From Fistulifera solaris (taxonomy: Eukaryota > Bacillariophyta > Bacillariophyceae > Naviculales > Stauroneidaceae): a stretch of 64,000 nucleotides of DNA. Made by a program: the position numbers and the translations under genes. A model generated the notes under the pieces. It was not told the DNA's origin and searched no databases. It saw only the letters and a list, made by a program, of their open reading frames with translations. This document shows, one piece after another, positions 9,856 through 21,057 of the stretch. The DNA lies in assembly GCA_030295235.1 (NCBI GenBank), contig AP026131.1, forward strand, positions 1,426,001 to 1,490,000, read 5' to 3'. The first letter of the stretch is position 1, and each line of letters starts with the position of its first letter.

Positions 9856-11681
9856 ATGGCGACACCAACCGAACTAATCCAGAAACAACACGAGGAAGCC
9901 CTTTCGTTGCTCTCCATCGATTCGTCGAACTATTGTCCTTGCGCCGAACGACACAATCACGGAGAAATTCCCTTAACCGCGAAGCGTTCTCCTAGTGCAG
10001 ATCGACCGTCGTGGTCGAGTCGGGGTCAAATTGATGTCACACCTATCCAAGAAATTGTTCGAGAAGGATACAATGTCAATTATCACAAAGACAAAACTGA
10101 CTCCAGCACTACGAATTTATGGCATCCCGTGACCGCCGCACAACACAATGTCTCTGTGTGTCGACCATCGCACGATCAATGGGGCATCGGAAAGATCGTC
10201 TTGATTTTTTGCGATGATTTCTTGCAGCAGTGTTATCATTTTCCGTATTGGCATATGCGTGCCGACATTCGTGCCGCCGTACAACCCATCTTGGATGTAC
10301 TGCAATTACAGGTATCACAATGTGTGCGATTGCTGTTGGCGTCCTTGCCACCCCAAACCACCATTCCGTTGCATCAAGACAGTGGTGAATGGGTCCATCA
10401 GACGCATCGTGTCCATGTTCCGATTTTAGTGCCATCGCCCGAGGATATTTTGTTTCGTTCGGGGCCCGATGATGCAACACTGCAACGGATCGATTGTCGC
10501 GAAGGTCATGTTTTTGAAATCAACAATGCCCAACGACATGCCGTCACCAACGGAAGTTCGGTACACTATCGTGTGCATTTGATTTTGGATTATACGGATC
10601 AACCGTTTCGATTACCGCCCGTGGTGTTGACGCCAGCGGAAGTCTTATATCAAACACGACGTTCTCTGAATCGCGTTTGCGATCAAGGGAGTCGTCCCAC
10701 GCCTTCCTTTATGATTTTGGGAGCGCAAAAGCCGGCACCACGAGTTTGTACCAGTATTTGACGCAGCACGATTTAGTCATTCCCGCGAAACGCCGAGAAA
10801 CTCATTGTCTGGACTGGCGTTGGAATGAGAAACTAAAAACGGTCGAGCAACAACGACAATGGTGTCAGAAATTTTATCACACGGAAGAATTGTACAAGCA
10901 CGCTGCTTGTTTGACGGGTGATTCGACACCGAGTTATCTACTGGACAGTCGTCGCGTAATTCCTCGGATCCAAGCCGTCTTTCCTTGGCCGTTGCGTTTC
11001 TTTGTGATGGTCCGTGAACCCGTCGCACGGGCCGAATCGCAGTACGCCATGGTTACGAGTCTCGTGGGGACCGAAGCGCAGCTGAAAACGCGGGGCGTAG
11101 AATGGCGGAACAAGTCCTTTTGGCAAGTGGTGCAAGAAGATTTGCAACACATGCACGAATGTGGATTGTTGCCGCATTGGAATGTGGAAGAGGGTATTTT
11201 CGATGCGAATGTTTGGAAGGAATTCAGTGGCAGTGCGGCCGAAGACCAGGCTTGGTCATTGTATTTGGAGCGGCATGTTCCCTTGAATACCGGTTCGTAC
11301 GGATTGCTTACACGGGGTCTCTACGAGTTGCAGCTACGTTCATGGTTGAAGACGTTCCCTGTAGAGCAGTTTCTTGTGTTGGTGTTGGAACGGGATTTGG
11401 CGGATACCGATTCTTTGCATGATACTATGGAACGTGCTTGGGCGCACTTGGGAATCCCGGGCATTACGTCTTTGGACACCACCGCTCAGAATACACGGGA
11501 GTACAAGAGTTTTCTGGAGGAAGAAAACGAAGAAAAGAAAGAAGAAGATGGGGAATCGGGAGGAACCAGAATCGCCAAGAAAGAATATTTGCAACGCTTC
11601 TTTCGACCGTACAACGAGCGACTCGAGCAATTAATGGAGGAGCACGCTTGGGGTAGTCATAGATGGAATTATGAATTTTAA
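9856..11681 (+). CDS. Fusion of an Asp/Asn beta-hydroxylase-like dioxygenase and a sulfotransferase, one frameshift
   Basis: ATG 9856. Residues about 120-250 match the aspartyl/asparaginyl beta-hydroxylase (cupin-type, 2-oxoglutarate/Fe) family: LHQDSGEW, the distal His in NNAQRHAVTN and the Arg in HYRVHLILDY. From about residue 280 the protein is a sulfotransferase: PAPS 5'-phosphate loop ILGAQKAGTTSLYQYL and 3'-phosphate motif FFVMVREPVARAESQYAM. The two parts are joined without a stop except for a one-base loss in the A run 10727-10730; adding one A restores exactly the PAPS loop. Restored length is about 608 aa. No signal peptide or membrane segment is obvious. The substrate is unknown. 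Family roles are hydroxylation of Asp/Asn side chains and sulfate transfer from PAPS; pairing of the two on one substrate is inference. Confidence 0.75.
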
Positions 11682-12030
11682 ATTGATGATTAATAAATTC
11701 TTCTTTTCTTTTGCTGAATGGGTAATGGGGACATGAAACTAGGGCGGCGAGGTGAAAGGCGACAGAATGAACTATCGATAAATAAGTAGCGAATAGACGT
11801 TTTATTCCTAAGATTACGGCGCGCGTTGTTGTTTTTTATAAATGTCGCGCCAGCCAAGCTCGTCCGCCTCGCAGTTGACATCATCGCAAATGGAGAGACT
11901 TCGAAGGATTTTTGTTGTTGTTTCACTCACTTCTTTGATTGCTTTTGTTGACACCTTAGAATGAATTCATTTCCTTGTTGACTGTTTTATTTTCTCACAA
12001 AATACAAGATAGATAGACACAAAAGCAAAA
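11682..12030. other. Intergenic between two plus-strand genes
   Basis: This holds the 3' flank of the fusion gene and the presumed promoter/leader of the CLC gene. Nothing else recognised. Confidence 0.4.
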
Positions 12031-15000
12031 ATGGATCCACCACGTTTATCGTACGCCGAACGCAAACGATTGCGCGAAGGTTTGCACATGCGACAGGATT
12101 CGACCGGAAGTGTCGGACATTCGTTCTATGCGACAAATGATAGAATTACACCGAACAAAGAAAAACGAAAGAATCATCGTCGTCGGTCGAAGAAGACACA
12201 GCCGAGCGTGGAGACGTTGTTAGACACGATTAACGACTCGTCGGAACATTCGAGCGAACACGCTCACTCGAAAAGTCTCACCGGAAAATTTTCCGCCAAT
12301 CATCCACGCGTGAGTGTCACGAGCCTCGAAGACAGTTTACGATACTCCACGATTTTGCCTTCCATGTCTACCATTGAAGGTATTTCCTTAGAAGATTACG
12401 GTTTGGATGCGAGACGATCGTCGGAATTGGATATTGCAGCATTTTCGGCCATGGTCTTGTCTCCGGAGAATCCTACTCCAGTAGCAGCAGCAGCTGCTGC
12501 TGTCGCAGCTCCAACGCCCTTACCGCCGGCGTTGCGGCCACCGCGACCAAAGCCTCGAAGGAAGGAGAGAGAAGAAGATGACTATGATGCGGATGAAGAT
12601 GAGCATCAAATGGAGGAAGAATCATCATCGGAATGGACCGAGGAAGAATCGCAAAGTTGGTGGGATTTCGTTTCACGTCGGTTGGATCCTACCGATTTCT
12701 TGATGCAAGATGCCAAGATAGGAGCCGATGGGAACCCGTATTTTGATCAAGATGAGGAACGATGGTGGTCTCTTGCCGCTGCCGCGCGAAACGTTTTTTA
12801 CAATCCTCTCGAACCAGAATTCACGTCGTTGCAACAATTCTCGTGGGCTGTCGTTATTGGTATCGTCATGGGTATTTATGTGAGCTTTTGGAAATCACTC
12901 ATCGAAGGAGGCGTGGAGTTTATGTGGAAGACACTGCCGGCGGAGTTATTGCGTCTGGGTGTCTTTACCGATCTTCATGGCTCGTTTCCCCTGTATCATT
13001 ACATGTGGATCTGTCCAGCTATATGGGGAGGAATACTGTCCTACATATTTGTCATTTTACCGTTCAAAATACCGGATCAAAACGAGTGGATTACCGGCGT
13101 GCATTCGAAAGGCATCTTGGATCACCGAGGATTTGGAGCTTTGTTTGTACTGTCGACGCTGGCAATGATGTCGGGACTCAGTCTAGGACCAGAACTGCCG
13201 CTGGTGCTGACCGCCGGGATGGTAGGATCCTGGTTTGGGCTCTTGTGTAAGCAGAGCATGTTGCAGGCTCGTGTACTCAATCTTACTGCCGCGTCGGCTG
13301 CGGTCGGAGGCTTTTTCGGTTTCCCTATGGCGGGTGCTGTGTTTGTATTGGAAATACCGCATCGAATGGGTCTGCAGTATTTCGAAGCTTTGTCGCCGGC
13401 GACAATATCATCGATTGTGGCCGTTCTGACGAATCGTCTCATCATCAACAACGATGTCACCGGATATTACAGTTATCCCTTTCTTTCCGCATCATTGCCC
13501 AGTGAGATATTCACCAGTGCCATTGTGTACGGATTGTATGGTACACTCGTGGGAGTACTGTATGGAAAGGGAGCGTTGCTTTTTAAGGGGTATGTGCACG
13601 AGTTTTTTCAAACTCCTTCAAAACAGCATATCACGGACGTTTCTTCTTCAAAGGAAGAAGAAACTCCTCTAATGGTTTCGTCCCGAAGAAAGAGAAAGAA
13701 GCGACGGCCGCCGACACCACAGCCAACGTGGAGAGAGCGCGTGTTCGGATTTGGCTGTATTTTCATCAAGGATGAGAAAACACGTGCTGGTTTTGCTGGC
13801 TTCGTTGCGGGTGCTTTGGTAGGTCTCGTCGGTATGTATCTTCCTCACACAATGTTCTGGGGCGAAGCGCAGCTCCAAAACTTGATTGATAAAGGAAGAA
13901 CGCCGCTGCCCATCTTCACGACTGGCATTGAACCCACAGCTGTCCTCACAGCTCGAAGCATGTGTATCATCGACCCCAAGGATCACGGAGCTGTTCTTCA
14001 GGGGTTCGGAATTGGCTGCTCCCTTCTCATTACCTTTGCAAAAATTGTGGTCGTTGGTTTGAGTCTCGGTACAGGAATCGTCGGTGGTCATTTTTGGGGA
14101 CCGCTGTTTTGCGGCTGCTCGGCTGCACACTTGTTTACGGATGTGTCCGTATGGTTATCGAAGACTTACGGTGTAGGTGCAAGTCTGTCGGCCTATCCAT
14201 GCGTAGTCATTCTCTGTACGATGGGAAGTGCACATGTTGTGACCTATCGAGCGCACATGGCAATTATGTTGATACTGACTCTCACAATTAGTGCATTCAA
14301 CCCGCAAAACGAGACAGAGGGCGTGGGAGTGGTTGGTGTTTCCGGTGATTACTCTGCCGTTTTCCCGTTACTAGTGGTTTCTGTGTTTGTGGCACTCATG
14401 GCATCGCGAAAGTTTTATTTTTACACCGCTCAACGTAGTAGAGGCGATATTTTGGCTGTTCCAGAAGTTCTCTGTGAGCCTGGAATGAAGGGGCGACCTG
14501 CCGTTATCGAGTACATTGACGGAAGCGACGACGAGGGCTTGGATAACGACGAGGGGTATGCATATATGGTTTCTAGTGCGGTAGAACCAACACCACACGA
14601 GACGGTTCATGTCAATATCGCTGGAGCTGACTACGAAGCAACGCATGTGAGTCCTCCTCCGGCGGGAAGTCCAACTCAGCATGATATAGAATGGGGATTT
14701 GCACAGACAAACGCAGAATTGTCCGAGTCGAGAAAACGAACGTCTGCTAGAGAAAATAGTAAACTTGAAGAGTCGTCTAACTTGGATCTATTTTCAACGG
14801 CACGACTGGATGAACTGCTGAAAGAGCCCCTTGAAACGGATGTTGAACCTCCTCAAACCAATCATCGACGGTTCCACAGTGCTCCTTCGATCCCCCGTGA
14901 CGCCGTTCGAGGGCGCTCGATTTCTCCAAAGCGACCTCCTGCGGGTAACCGAGACCGTGCTGATAGCGGTAACCTCCGTAAACACATGCTGCGCATCAAC

Positions 15001-15396
15001 AGCTACGGCGAGATTCATGAGCATCAGCCCTCCTTGATGGATCAGGCTCGCGAACGATCGGCTTCCTCCGCCGCCGACTCACTCCATCGTCGCGTGCCTT
15101 CAATAGATGCGAACGAAACCAAACAACATCAACGTCATCGACGCATCCCCAGTTCGCCTGGATTGCCCCGAAAGAGTTCCACCGATGGAAGTGTGGGTGC
15201 TTTGAGTAGTGAGTCGACAAAGAGACATCGTCGTAAAACGTCCAACGATAGCATCAATTCCGATCAGCACAAGATGATGGAAGAGACGGGTGCTTTGACG
15301 TTGGATGATATTGAGCAATCCTTTGATCAAGTCATGGCTGCACGACAATCCGATCTCTCGAGCAGTAACCTGTGGACACCGAATAGTTTGAGTTAA
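12031..15396 (+). CDS. CLC-family chloride channel or Cl-/H+ exchanger
   Basis: An intact 1,121-aa ORF. Residues 1-260 are hydrophilic, with basic and acidic stretches and an Ala run. The CLC membrane domain spans about 270-790. The selectivity/gating motif reads SGLSLGPELPL, the form of the family in which the gating Glu follows GP, and the later motif reads GTGIVGGHFWGPLF. A basic loop (RRKRKKRRPP) splits the membrane domain at about residue 550. The C-terminal 330 residues are Ser/Arg-rich and probably disordered; I see no CBS pair, unlike many eukaryotic CLCs. Function known for the family: anion transport across plasma or organelle membranes. It is convergent with the twin-CX9C gene. No intron and no frameshift in 3.4 kb. 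Confidence 0.92.
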   Translation: MDPPRLSYAERKRLREGLHMRQDSTGSVGHSFYATNDRITPNKEKRKNHRRRSKKTQPSVETLLDTINDSSEHSSEHAHSKSLTGKFSANHPRVSVTSLEDSLRYSTILPSMSTIEGISLEDYGLDARRSSELDIAAFSAMVLSPENPTPVAAAAAAVAAPTPLPPALRPPRPKPRRKEREEDDYDADEDEHQMEEESSSEWTEEESQSWWDFVSRRLDPTDFLMQDAKIGADGNPYFDQDEERWWSLAAAARNVFYNPLEPEFTSLQQFSWAVVIGIVMGIYVSFWKSLIEGGVEFMWKTLPAELLRLGVFTDLHGSFPLYHYMWICPAIWGGILSYIFVILPFKIPDQNEWITGVHSKGILDHRGFGALFVLSTLAMMSGLSLGPELPLVLTAGMVGSWFGLLCKQSMLQARVLNLTAASAAVGGFFGFPMAGAVFVLEIPHRMGLQYFEALSPATISSIVAVLTNRLIINNDVTGYYSYPFLSASLPSEIFTSAIVYGLYGTLVGVLYGKGALLFKGYVHEFFQTPSKQHITDVSSSKEEETPLMVSSRRKRKKRRPPTPQPTWRERVFGFGCIFIKDEKTRAGFAGFVAGALVGLVGMYLPHTMFWGEAQLQNLIDKGRTPLPIFTTGIEPTAVLTARSMCIIDPKDHGAVLQGFGIGCSLLITFAKIVVVGLSLGTGIVGGHFWGPLFCGCSAAHLFTDVSVWLSKTYGVGASLSAYPCVVILCTMGSAHVVTYRAHMAIMLILTLTISAFNPQNETEGVGVVGVSGDYSAVFPLLVVSVFVALMASRKFYFYTAQRSRGDILAVPEVLCEPGMKGRPAVIEYIDGSDDEGLDNDEGYAYMVSSAVEPTPHETVHVNIAGADYEATHVSPPPAGSPTQHDIEWGFAQTNAELSESRKRTSARENSKLEESSNLDLFSTARLDELLKEPLETDVEPPQTNHRRFHSAPSIPRDAVRGRSISPKRPPAGNRDRADSGNLRKHMLRINSYGEIHEHQPSLMDQARERSASSAADSLHRRVPSIDANETKQHQRHRRIPSSPGLPRKSSTDGSVGALSSESTKRHRRKTSNDSINSDQHKMMEETGALTLDDIEQSFDQVMAARQSDLSSSNLWTPNSLS

Positions 15397-15516
15397 TGAT
15401 AACCTGGATGTACCACTGTCTACTGGATGATGATCTATACACGACAGCAAGCGCCATATCCTCCTTAAACTTTTTAATTGTTCAAAAAGCTAAAGAAGTT
15501 ACTATTCCTTTCGTAC

Positions 15517-15957
15517 TTAGTCCAGCTTTCCGATATGTTTCGCGATGCAATCTTGCAAATCATTCATCATAGACTGACACTTCAAACGAGGATTCTTGGA
15601 CAAACAACGAGAGTAGTTTCGATACAAGTCATCGCAGGGTGTAGCATCCAATCGTTTTCTAGTTTCTTCTGCACATTGCATCATCTTTGTAAACAAAGTG
15701 AGTGAAATATCGCTGACATTCTTTCTTTTTATCTAAGTAATATTTCACACATACCTTTTCAGCAGCCTCCAGTGCCGTAGCAGGACCCCCTAACATGCTC
15801 TTTTTGTTGACATACTCGGAAATCGTATCCGCACAAGTAATTTGAATGCACTGGAAACACACAATTTGGAGTCAATCGATCGAAAAAGGTCTTGTCAGCC
15901 AGTGGAGCGACTTACCGGAGAGAGTGCATCTAACGTCGCTGCATACATAGGGGCCAT
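15517..15957 (-). CDS. Small twin-CX9C (CHCH) protein, three exons
   Basis: Three exons on the minus strand: 15957-15916, 15850-15755 and 15684-15517. The two introns carry GTAAGT..CAG and GTATGT..AAG ends and join codons in phase 0. The product is 101 aa. The last exon has two CX9C pairs (CDDLYRNYSRC and CQSMMNDLQDC), which is the signature of coiled-coil-helix-coiled-coil-helix proteins imported into the mitochondrial intermembrane space by the Mia40/Erv1 relay (family knowledge). Extra Cys residues occur in exon 2 (CIQITC). Which member of the family it is I cannot say; small assembly factors of respiratory complexes are typical. It lies about 300 bp downstream of the quinolinate phosphoribosyltransferase gene on the same strand. 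Confidence 0.8.
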
Positions 15958-16259
15958 TTTTTCTTTTTTTTCTTTAATTAAAATGATTGCTTCGGAATGT
16001 GAGTAATCGAATAGTGTAGCGAAACAACAACAATGCAATTACGGCTTCACAGCAATAACAGCAATCGATCAACAATCCTAAAAACGCCGAGCCGAAAACG
16101 TTTGCCGTTTGTGCAGTGTCATGGCCGCTTGTACGAAATCGCTCCGATCAAACGTCAGCACTATACGCTATAATGTAAGAGTAGAGAGACGTACCAGGGA
16201 CAGACTACTAAGGGCTATTACTCAGTATTATTTATAGGAGTAGTCTTCCTTGTTTAGTT
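15958..16259. other. Intergenic between two minus-strand genes
   Basis: About 300 bp with the presumed promoter of the twin-CX9C gene. Short aacaacaa-type words near 16020-16035. No other feature seen. Confidence 0.4.
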
Positions 16260-17216
16260 TTACGATGAAGCCGCCTGTTTCAATGATTGCTCTTTCGTCT
16301 TGGGTGGCAATACCTTCAAGCTATAATCAATGCAATCGTATCCTTGTGTCAATTTCCCCTGGGATACAATGTCGACGTCGTCACAAAGGTAATCTTTCAT
16401 AGTCTCAGTTGTAATTCCTCCACTGGCTTCAATGAGCACATGCGGATACTCCTTTTTCAACATCCGCGCCGTAACTTTCAGTACTTGTGGCTCCAAATTG
16501 TCCAGCATGACAATATCGGCTCCGGCTTGGGCGGCTTCCATGGCTTCCGCCAACTGACTGCATTCGACTTCGATCTTTTGACTGAAACCCGCGGCTTGTC
16601 GTGCCATTTGAATGGCAGAACGAATCGATCCCGCCGACTGAATGTGATTGTCTTTGAGCATGACCATTTGACTCAAATCAATTCGATGTGTGGCGGCACC
16701 GCCCACGAGTAAGCCATATTTTTCCACAATACGGAAGCCCGGAGTTGTTTTGCGCGTTCCGGCAACCCATCCTTTCCAGTGGGCGTCTCGCGCGGCAGTG
16801 ACAGCTTGTTGCGACAGTGTAGCGACTCCAGAACAGCGAGAAAGTGTATTGAGTGCGGTGCGTTCTCCCTGAAGTAATTTATGAATGGGACCGGAGACCG
16901 TTGCGAGTGCAAGTTTTTGTTCCGGAGAGGCCGAAAGGTAAACTCCTTCAGCAGCGGACGGATGCCATGTTACCGAGCAACCGAGAATACGAAAGACTGT
17001 TTCAAAGAAAGGCTTTCCTGCCAAAACACCGGGTGATTTCATCCACAAGGTCGCTTCTCGAGGAACATCACCCACTACTAATCCTCCGACATCGAGAGAC
17101 GGCATATCATCGTGCAGCCACTGTTGTACGATGACGTCTATTTGATGCTGAGGAAGTAATGTAGCGAAGAAGTCATTTGTTTGTTGATGTTGCTGATTAA
17201 TATTAGGTGAACTCAT
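16260..17216 (-). CDS. QPRT/nadC: Quinolinate phosphoribosyltransferase (nicotinate-nucleotide pyrophosphorylase, carboxylating)
   Basis: A complete 318-aa single-exon ORF starting at ATG 17214-17216. Family motifs are seen in order: GERTALNTLSRCSGVAT, GTRKTTPGFR, HRIDLSQMVMLKDNH, VECSQLAEA, DIVMLDN, EASGGI and DIVSQGKLTQ. The enzyme converts quinolinate and PRPP to nicotinate mononucleotide, CO2 and pyrophosphate, the committed joining step of de novo NAD synthesis. Length fits the family (about 280-320 aa). The N-terminus has no strong targeting peptide, so cytosolic location is likely. It is divergent from the MYND gene starting at 17729. Confidence 0.95.
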   Translation of the reverse strand: MSSPNINQQHQQTNDFFATLLPQHQIDVIVQQWLHDDMPSLDVGGLVVGDVPREATLWMKSPGVLAGKPFFETVFRILGCSVTWHPSAAEGVYLSASPEQKLALATVSGPIHKLLQGERTALNTLSRCSGVATLSQQAVTAARDAHWKGWVAGTRKTTPGFRIVEKYGLLVGGAATHRIDLSQMVMLKDNHIQSAGSIRSAIQMARQAAGFSQKIEVECSQLAEAMEAAQAGADIVMLDNLEPQVLKVTARMLKKEYPHVLIEASGGITTETMKDYLCDDVDIVSQGKLTQGYDCIDYSLKVLPPKTKEQSLKQAASS

Positions 17217-17728
17217 TTTCTAATAGCATTTGTGTCCTTGAAAATGAAGACGATGATTTTTTGAGCGGAAAAGAAAACGCGGCGATCGCGACGAGCGCCT
17301 TTCATTTTTGCCCTCGGCTCGTCGTCCGTCCTTCGTTTAGAAACTATTAAGGTTGGCGTTAAGTATAGCAATAAGGAAGCGGACATTTTGGTACTCTATG
17401 ACTCATAGTGCGTCAGGGTCATAAACGGAGTATCGGACAGACAATACTGTGCCCCATAATGTCCCAGTGTGTGCCACTCTAGAAAAATAAGTAGTTAACA
17501 CAAAGAGGATTTTTGCCTTCTCGCTTCTTGGCAAGCTTCTTGGGTCTTGCATTGATGCCAATTATCATTCATTCAATTGAACTCCTGGTATTTCGAAAGG
17601 ATTGGTTATTATTGGCCTTTCAACGTCTATCATCTCGGAAAACTGGTAGCTCTGCCTTCAAAACCCTATTCGTGGCCTATTGATTGACGTTCGCTTGAGA
17701 GTGCTTCGTCTTTGCGTCTATCGGCATC
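17217..17728. promoter_or_regulatory. Divergent promoter interval
   Basis: About 510 bp between the divergent quinolinate phosphoribosyltransferase and MYND-protein genes. No ORF with family features. Presumed to hold both promoters. Confidence 0.4.
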
Positions 17729-20700
17729 ATGGTAAAGTCGTCTTCTTCCAGGAAGCTCAAAGATGACGGCGTGAAGACTACCTGGATCAAGACAGAGGAG
17801 GCCAGTTTGGATATCGATACTCTTGTTCATTACGGTTTCGCGGAAGATAGGTGCCATAGATGCGGAATACATAATAGCGAAATCAGTGGCTTGCTCATGC
17901 AGTGTGGAAAGTGCAAAAGGCGTATTACTGCAGCATGAAATGCTTTAACGATGATTTGGCCTGGCATCAACAGTTCTGCCAAACTTCTCGTATCGACTAC
18001 GCCCCCTCGTTGGAAGATGCTACAAAGATCAAAGTCAACCTGCCTCCGCGCATCAGCATCGAACCAATCGGAGAGAATCTTTACAGGATCAAAGCAACGC
18101 ATCACCAGTCGATTTTAGCAACAGATGCTAGTGGGCATACGTTCAAACCGAATCTCAACGATGGAACCATTTTTTCTTACACGAAAGGAAAGTCACACGA
18201 GAAAAGGGGCACAGTCGATGGTCACAAGGACGTTAGAAAGCTCTATGGATCAGGCCCTCTTACTTTAACAGTCGACAATGGGAATGGGAAGAAAGTCTCT
18301 GTTACAGTGGATCCGGCGGAAGCCGGTCCTCCGAAAATCAAAATTGAAGAGATCAGGCCAGGATTGTACAAGATTGTTGCTTCAGATCAAGCAGGATTTC
18401 CCGTTACTGTCAAAGGTAGCGATTCGGAGGGCAATACTTTTCAGAACTTGGAGCCTGGTTCGTTTTTTTACCTATGACAAAGCTTGGAAAGGATTCCATC
18501 AGGAGGAAAACAAACACGTTCAGCAATTGGCAGGACAAGGCACGTTGCATCTGACTGCGGTGAATGTGGATGGTAAAGAAACGACGATCGAAGTAGCACC
18601 ATCGGATCCAAGTCAGCCAAAAATCAAGATACAAAATCTCACGGAGAATCTGTATAAACTGAAAATTAAAGACCCCGCAGTCTTCCAAGGACCACTCGAA
18701 ATCACGGCTAAGGACAGTGATGGGAGTCCGATCACTCTTAAAAACAACGATATTTTCAGCTATGTCGATGCAGGGTCCGGTAAGACCCATCAACAACCAG
18801 AAAACGATGAGGAACACGGAGCCTTTCAGAAAATCCGAGGCCACGGGAACCTTACAATTACCGTTGTCAACTGTTTTGGGAAGGAAGTGAGCTTCTTTGT
18901 ATCTCCCGGATCTGCTCCTCCACCGTCTCTTCGCTTTGGAGTCCTTAAAAGACGGTTATTACAAACTCCATGCTAGTGATCCAAATGATGAGCACTTGAC
19001 AATTCAAGTTGTGGATCACAATGGAGATACGTTTCTGCCTGCTCTGGAGAATGCGTCTGTATTTTCGTACACGGACGCGGGGTCAGGGAAGCAATCAGCA
19101 GACTGCGAATGAACACCCCTATTATGGCAGTGTGCAGAAATTGAGAGGTCACGGACAACTCACCGTAACCGTCACAAATGCCTCAGGAAAGACGGTGCAA
19201 GCTATGATCGAGCCTGCAGAAGCAAGTTCGCCTGTTGTGAATATTCATGAGTTAGAGAAGGGCGTGTATAGACTTGAAGTTTCTGATGAGAGCGTGTAAC
19301 CCAGTCACTATCCTGGCCGTTGACTCGGAACGTAACACGTTCAATGATGCATTGGCGGACCAATCCATTTTTCGGTACGAGGAAGCTGGTGAACGTTCTG
19401 CTACACAGGAGATTCAAGGAGATAGCAGGCACGGTGGTACGCAAAAAATCCGTGGAAAAGGTGATCTTACCATTACTGCAATCAATTCGGCTGGTAAGGA
19501 AAGTTCAATTGTACTGAAGCCCACGGAAGCGGATCCTCCATATCTTCGAATGGAAGATTTAGGAGACGGTTTCTTTAAAGTAATTGCGAAGCGACGGTGA
19601 TGGCGAGCCTGTCAAAGTCAACGCGGCAGATCAAGAAGGTAATGCATTTGCAGTGGAACCTGGCACAGTTTTCCGCTACGAAGTGGCCGGCAAACGCCCC
19701 GTGTTCACAAGAAGCACGAGAGGACGGCAGACTCGGATTAGTCCAAAAGCTATTCGGGAATGGAAACCTCACTTTCAAGGCTTTTAATGCGGCAGGCAAG
19801 GAGAGCACTCTTGTCATTCAGCCGACAGAATCGGATCCTCCCTCACTTAATACTCGAAGAGTTAAGGGAAAGCTTCTTAAAAATTGTTGCCGGTGACAGA
19901 GATGGCGAGCCTGTTGCAGTTACGGCCGTGAGATCAAGAGGGCAACGCATTTGTTATGGAGTCAGGGACAATATTTCGCTACGAAGAGGCCGGTAAGCGC
20001 ACTGCTTCACAAGACCAACGCGACGACCAAAGATTCGGCACCGTGGAGAAATTGTGTGGACGTGGGAGTTTGACTATCACAGCAGTGAATTTGGCAGGCA
20101 AGGAAAATTCAGTTGTAGTAACCGCGACCGAACCGGATCCGCCATCCCTCAGACTTGAGGATTTAGGAGACGGTCTCCGCAAAATAATCGTCAGTGGCAA
20201 GGACGGTGGAAATGTAGTCGTTACCGCCTTTGATAGTCAGGGAGTATGAGTTTACCGCAAAGCCTGATATGATTTTTCGCTATCTCGGGACGGACGGAGA
20301 TTCCGGGCAAACATACCAGCAGGATTCTAATCACGGCGATGTCAGCAATATGTATGGAAAAGGTGAACTGACGCTCACGGCGACTAACGATTCGGGCAAA
20401 CAGGCCACAGCGAAAATCCAAGCAACTCATTCTGACGAGCCAAAAGTTGAACTTGTTGAGGTGGAATCGGGTGTGTTTACAATCAATGCCATCGACCCTA
20501 ACGGCGATCCCATAATGGTACACGCCGAAGATGCCAACGGTGATTCCATCGTTACAATCCCCGTGAAATCAACATTCCGTTATTCAGACGTCGGACCCGA
20601 ATACAGTAAGAAAGACGGCGACGTGTATGATTTTCAGATGCCCGAGCTATGGATAACTTGCTACAATAAGGCTGGGAAGAAGACGAAAACAAAGGTTAAG

Positions 20701-21057
20701 GCACCGGAAAAGAAGCAGGCGGAAGAACCCAGCTCGCCTAAGCCTCCCGCAGTTAGTAGTTCCGCTCAGTCTTCTGGCGCAGGCGAGCCAGACTCTCCTT
20801 CCAAGCGAAAAAAGAGAATACTAACACGTGAAGTACGTGACAAACTAATTTTCTGGTATGGCCGTCTTGGCTACCCAACCCGCGACGAGATGATCAAGAA
20901 AGTAGCCCGCTTGCCTGAGTCGTGCGGAATAAGAGCAGAAGATGTCGAACTTCTGCCATGGATAATGAATGGGAGAATGATAAGGACGAAAGACTTGCAT
21001 GAAAAGGTATTGGAAAATACGACAGTTTACATTGAAAAGGAAGTCGACAGCGATTGA
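17729..21057 (+). CDS. MYND zinc-finger protein with tandem repeats, frame broken about ten times
   Basis: ATG 17729. A MYND-type zinc finger lies near the start: CHRCG, MQCGKCK, then AYYCSMKC and HQQFC after a one-base loss at about 17917-17921. It is followed by about eight repeats of roughly 100 residues (LTITAxNxxGKE...PPxLxxExLxxGxYKI...GNTF...IFxYxxAG) to about 20700. The last 80 residues are basic and include GYPTRDEMIKKVA and LPWIMNGRM, faintly like a homeodomain helix-turn-helix; this is a weak call. Repeat similarity carries on across about ten frame changes (near 17920, 18470, 18935, 19095, 19290, 19585, 19715, 19850, 19950, 20240). Between breaks the repeats are well kept with no point stop codons. 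Either a very recent pseudogene or a region of poor consensus sequence. Confidence 0.65.
18247..20710 (+). repeat. Diverged coding tandem repeats of about 310 bp
   Basis: Eight complete units and a partial ninth are seen at protein level within the MYND gene; their starts are marked by GxGxLTxTxxN. DNA identity between units is moderate, so they are old duplications. Confidence 0.7.

Noticed and set aside
20800-21057. Homeodomain at the end of the MYND-repeat protein
   Set aside because: Only a faint likeness (WxxNGR); too weak to call as a domain.
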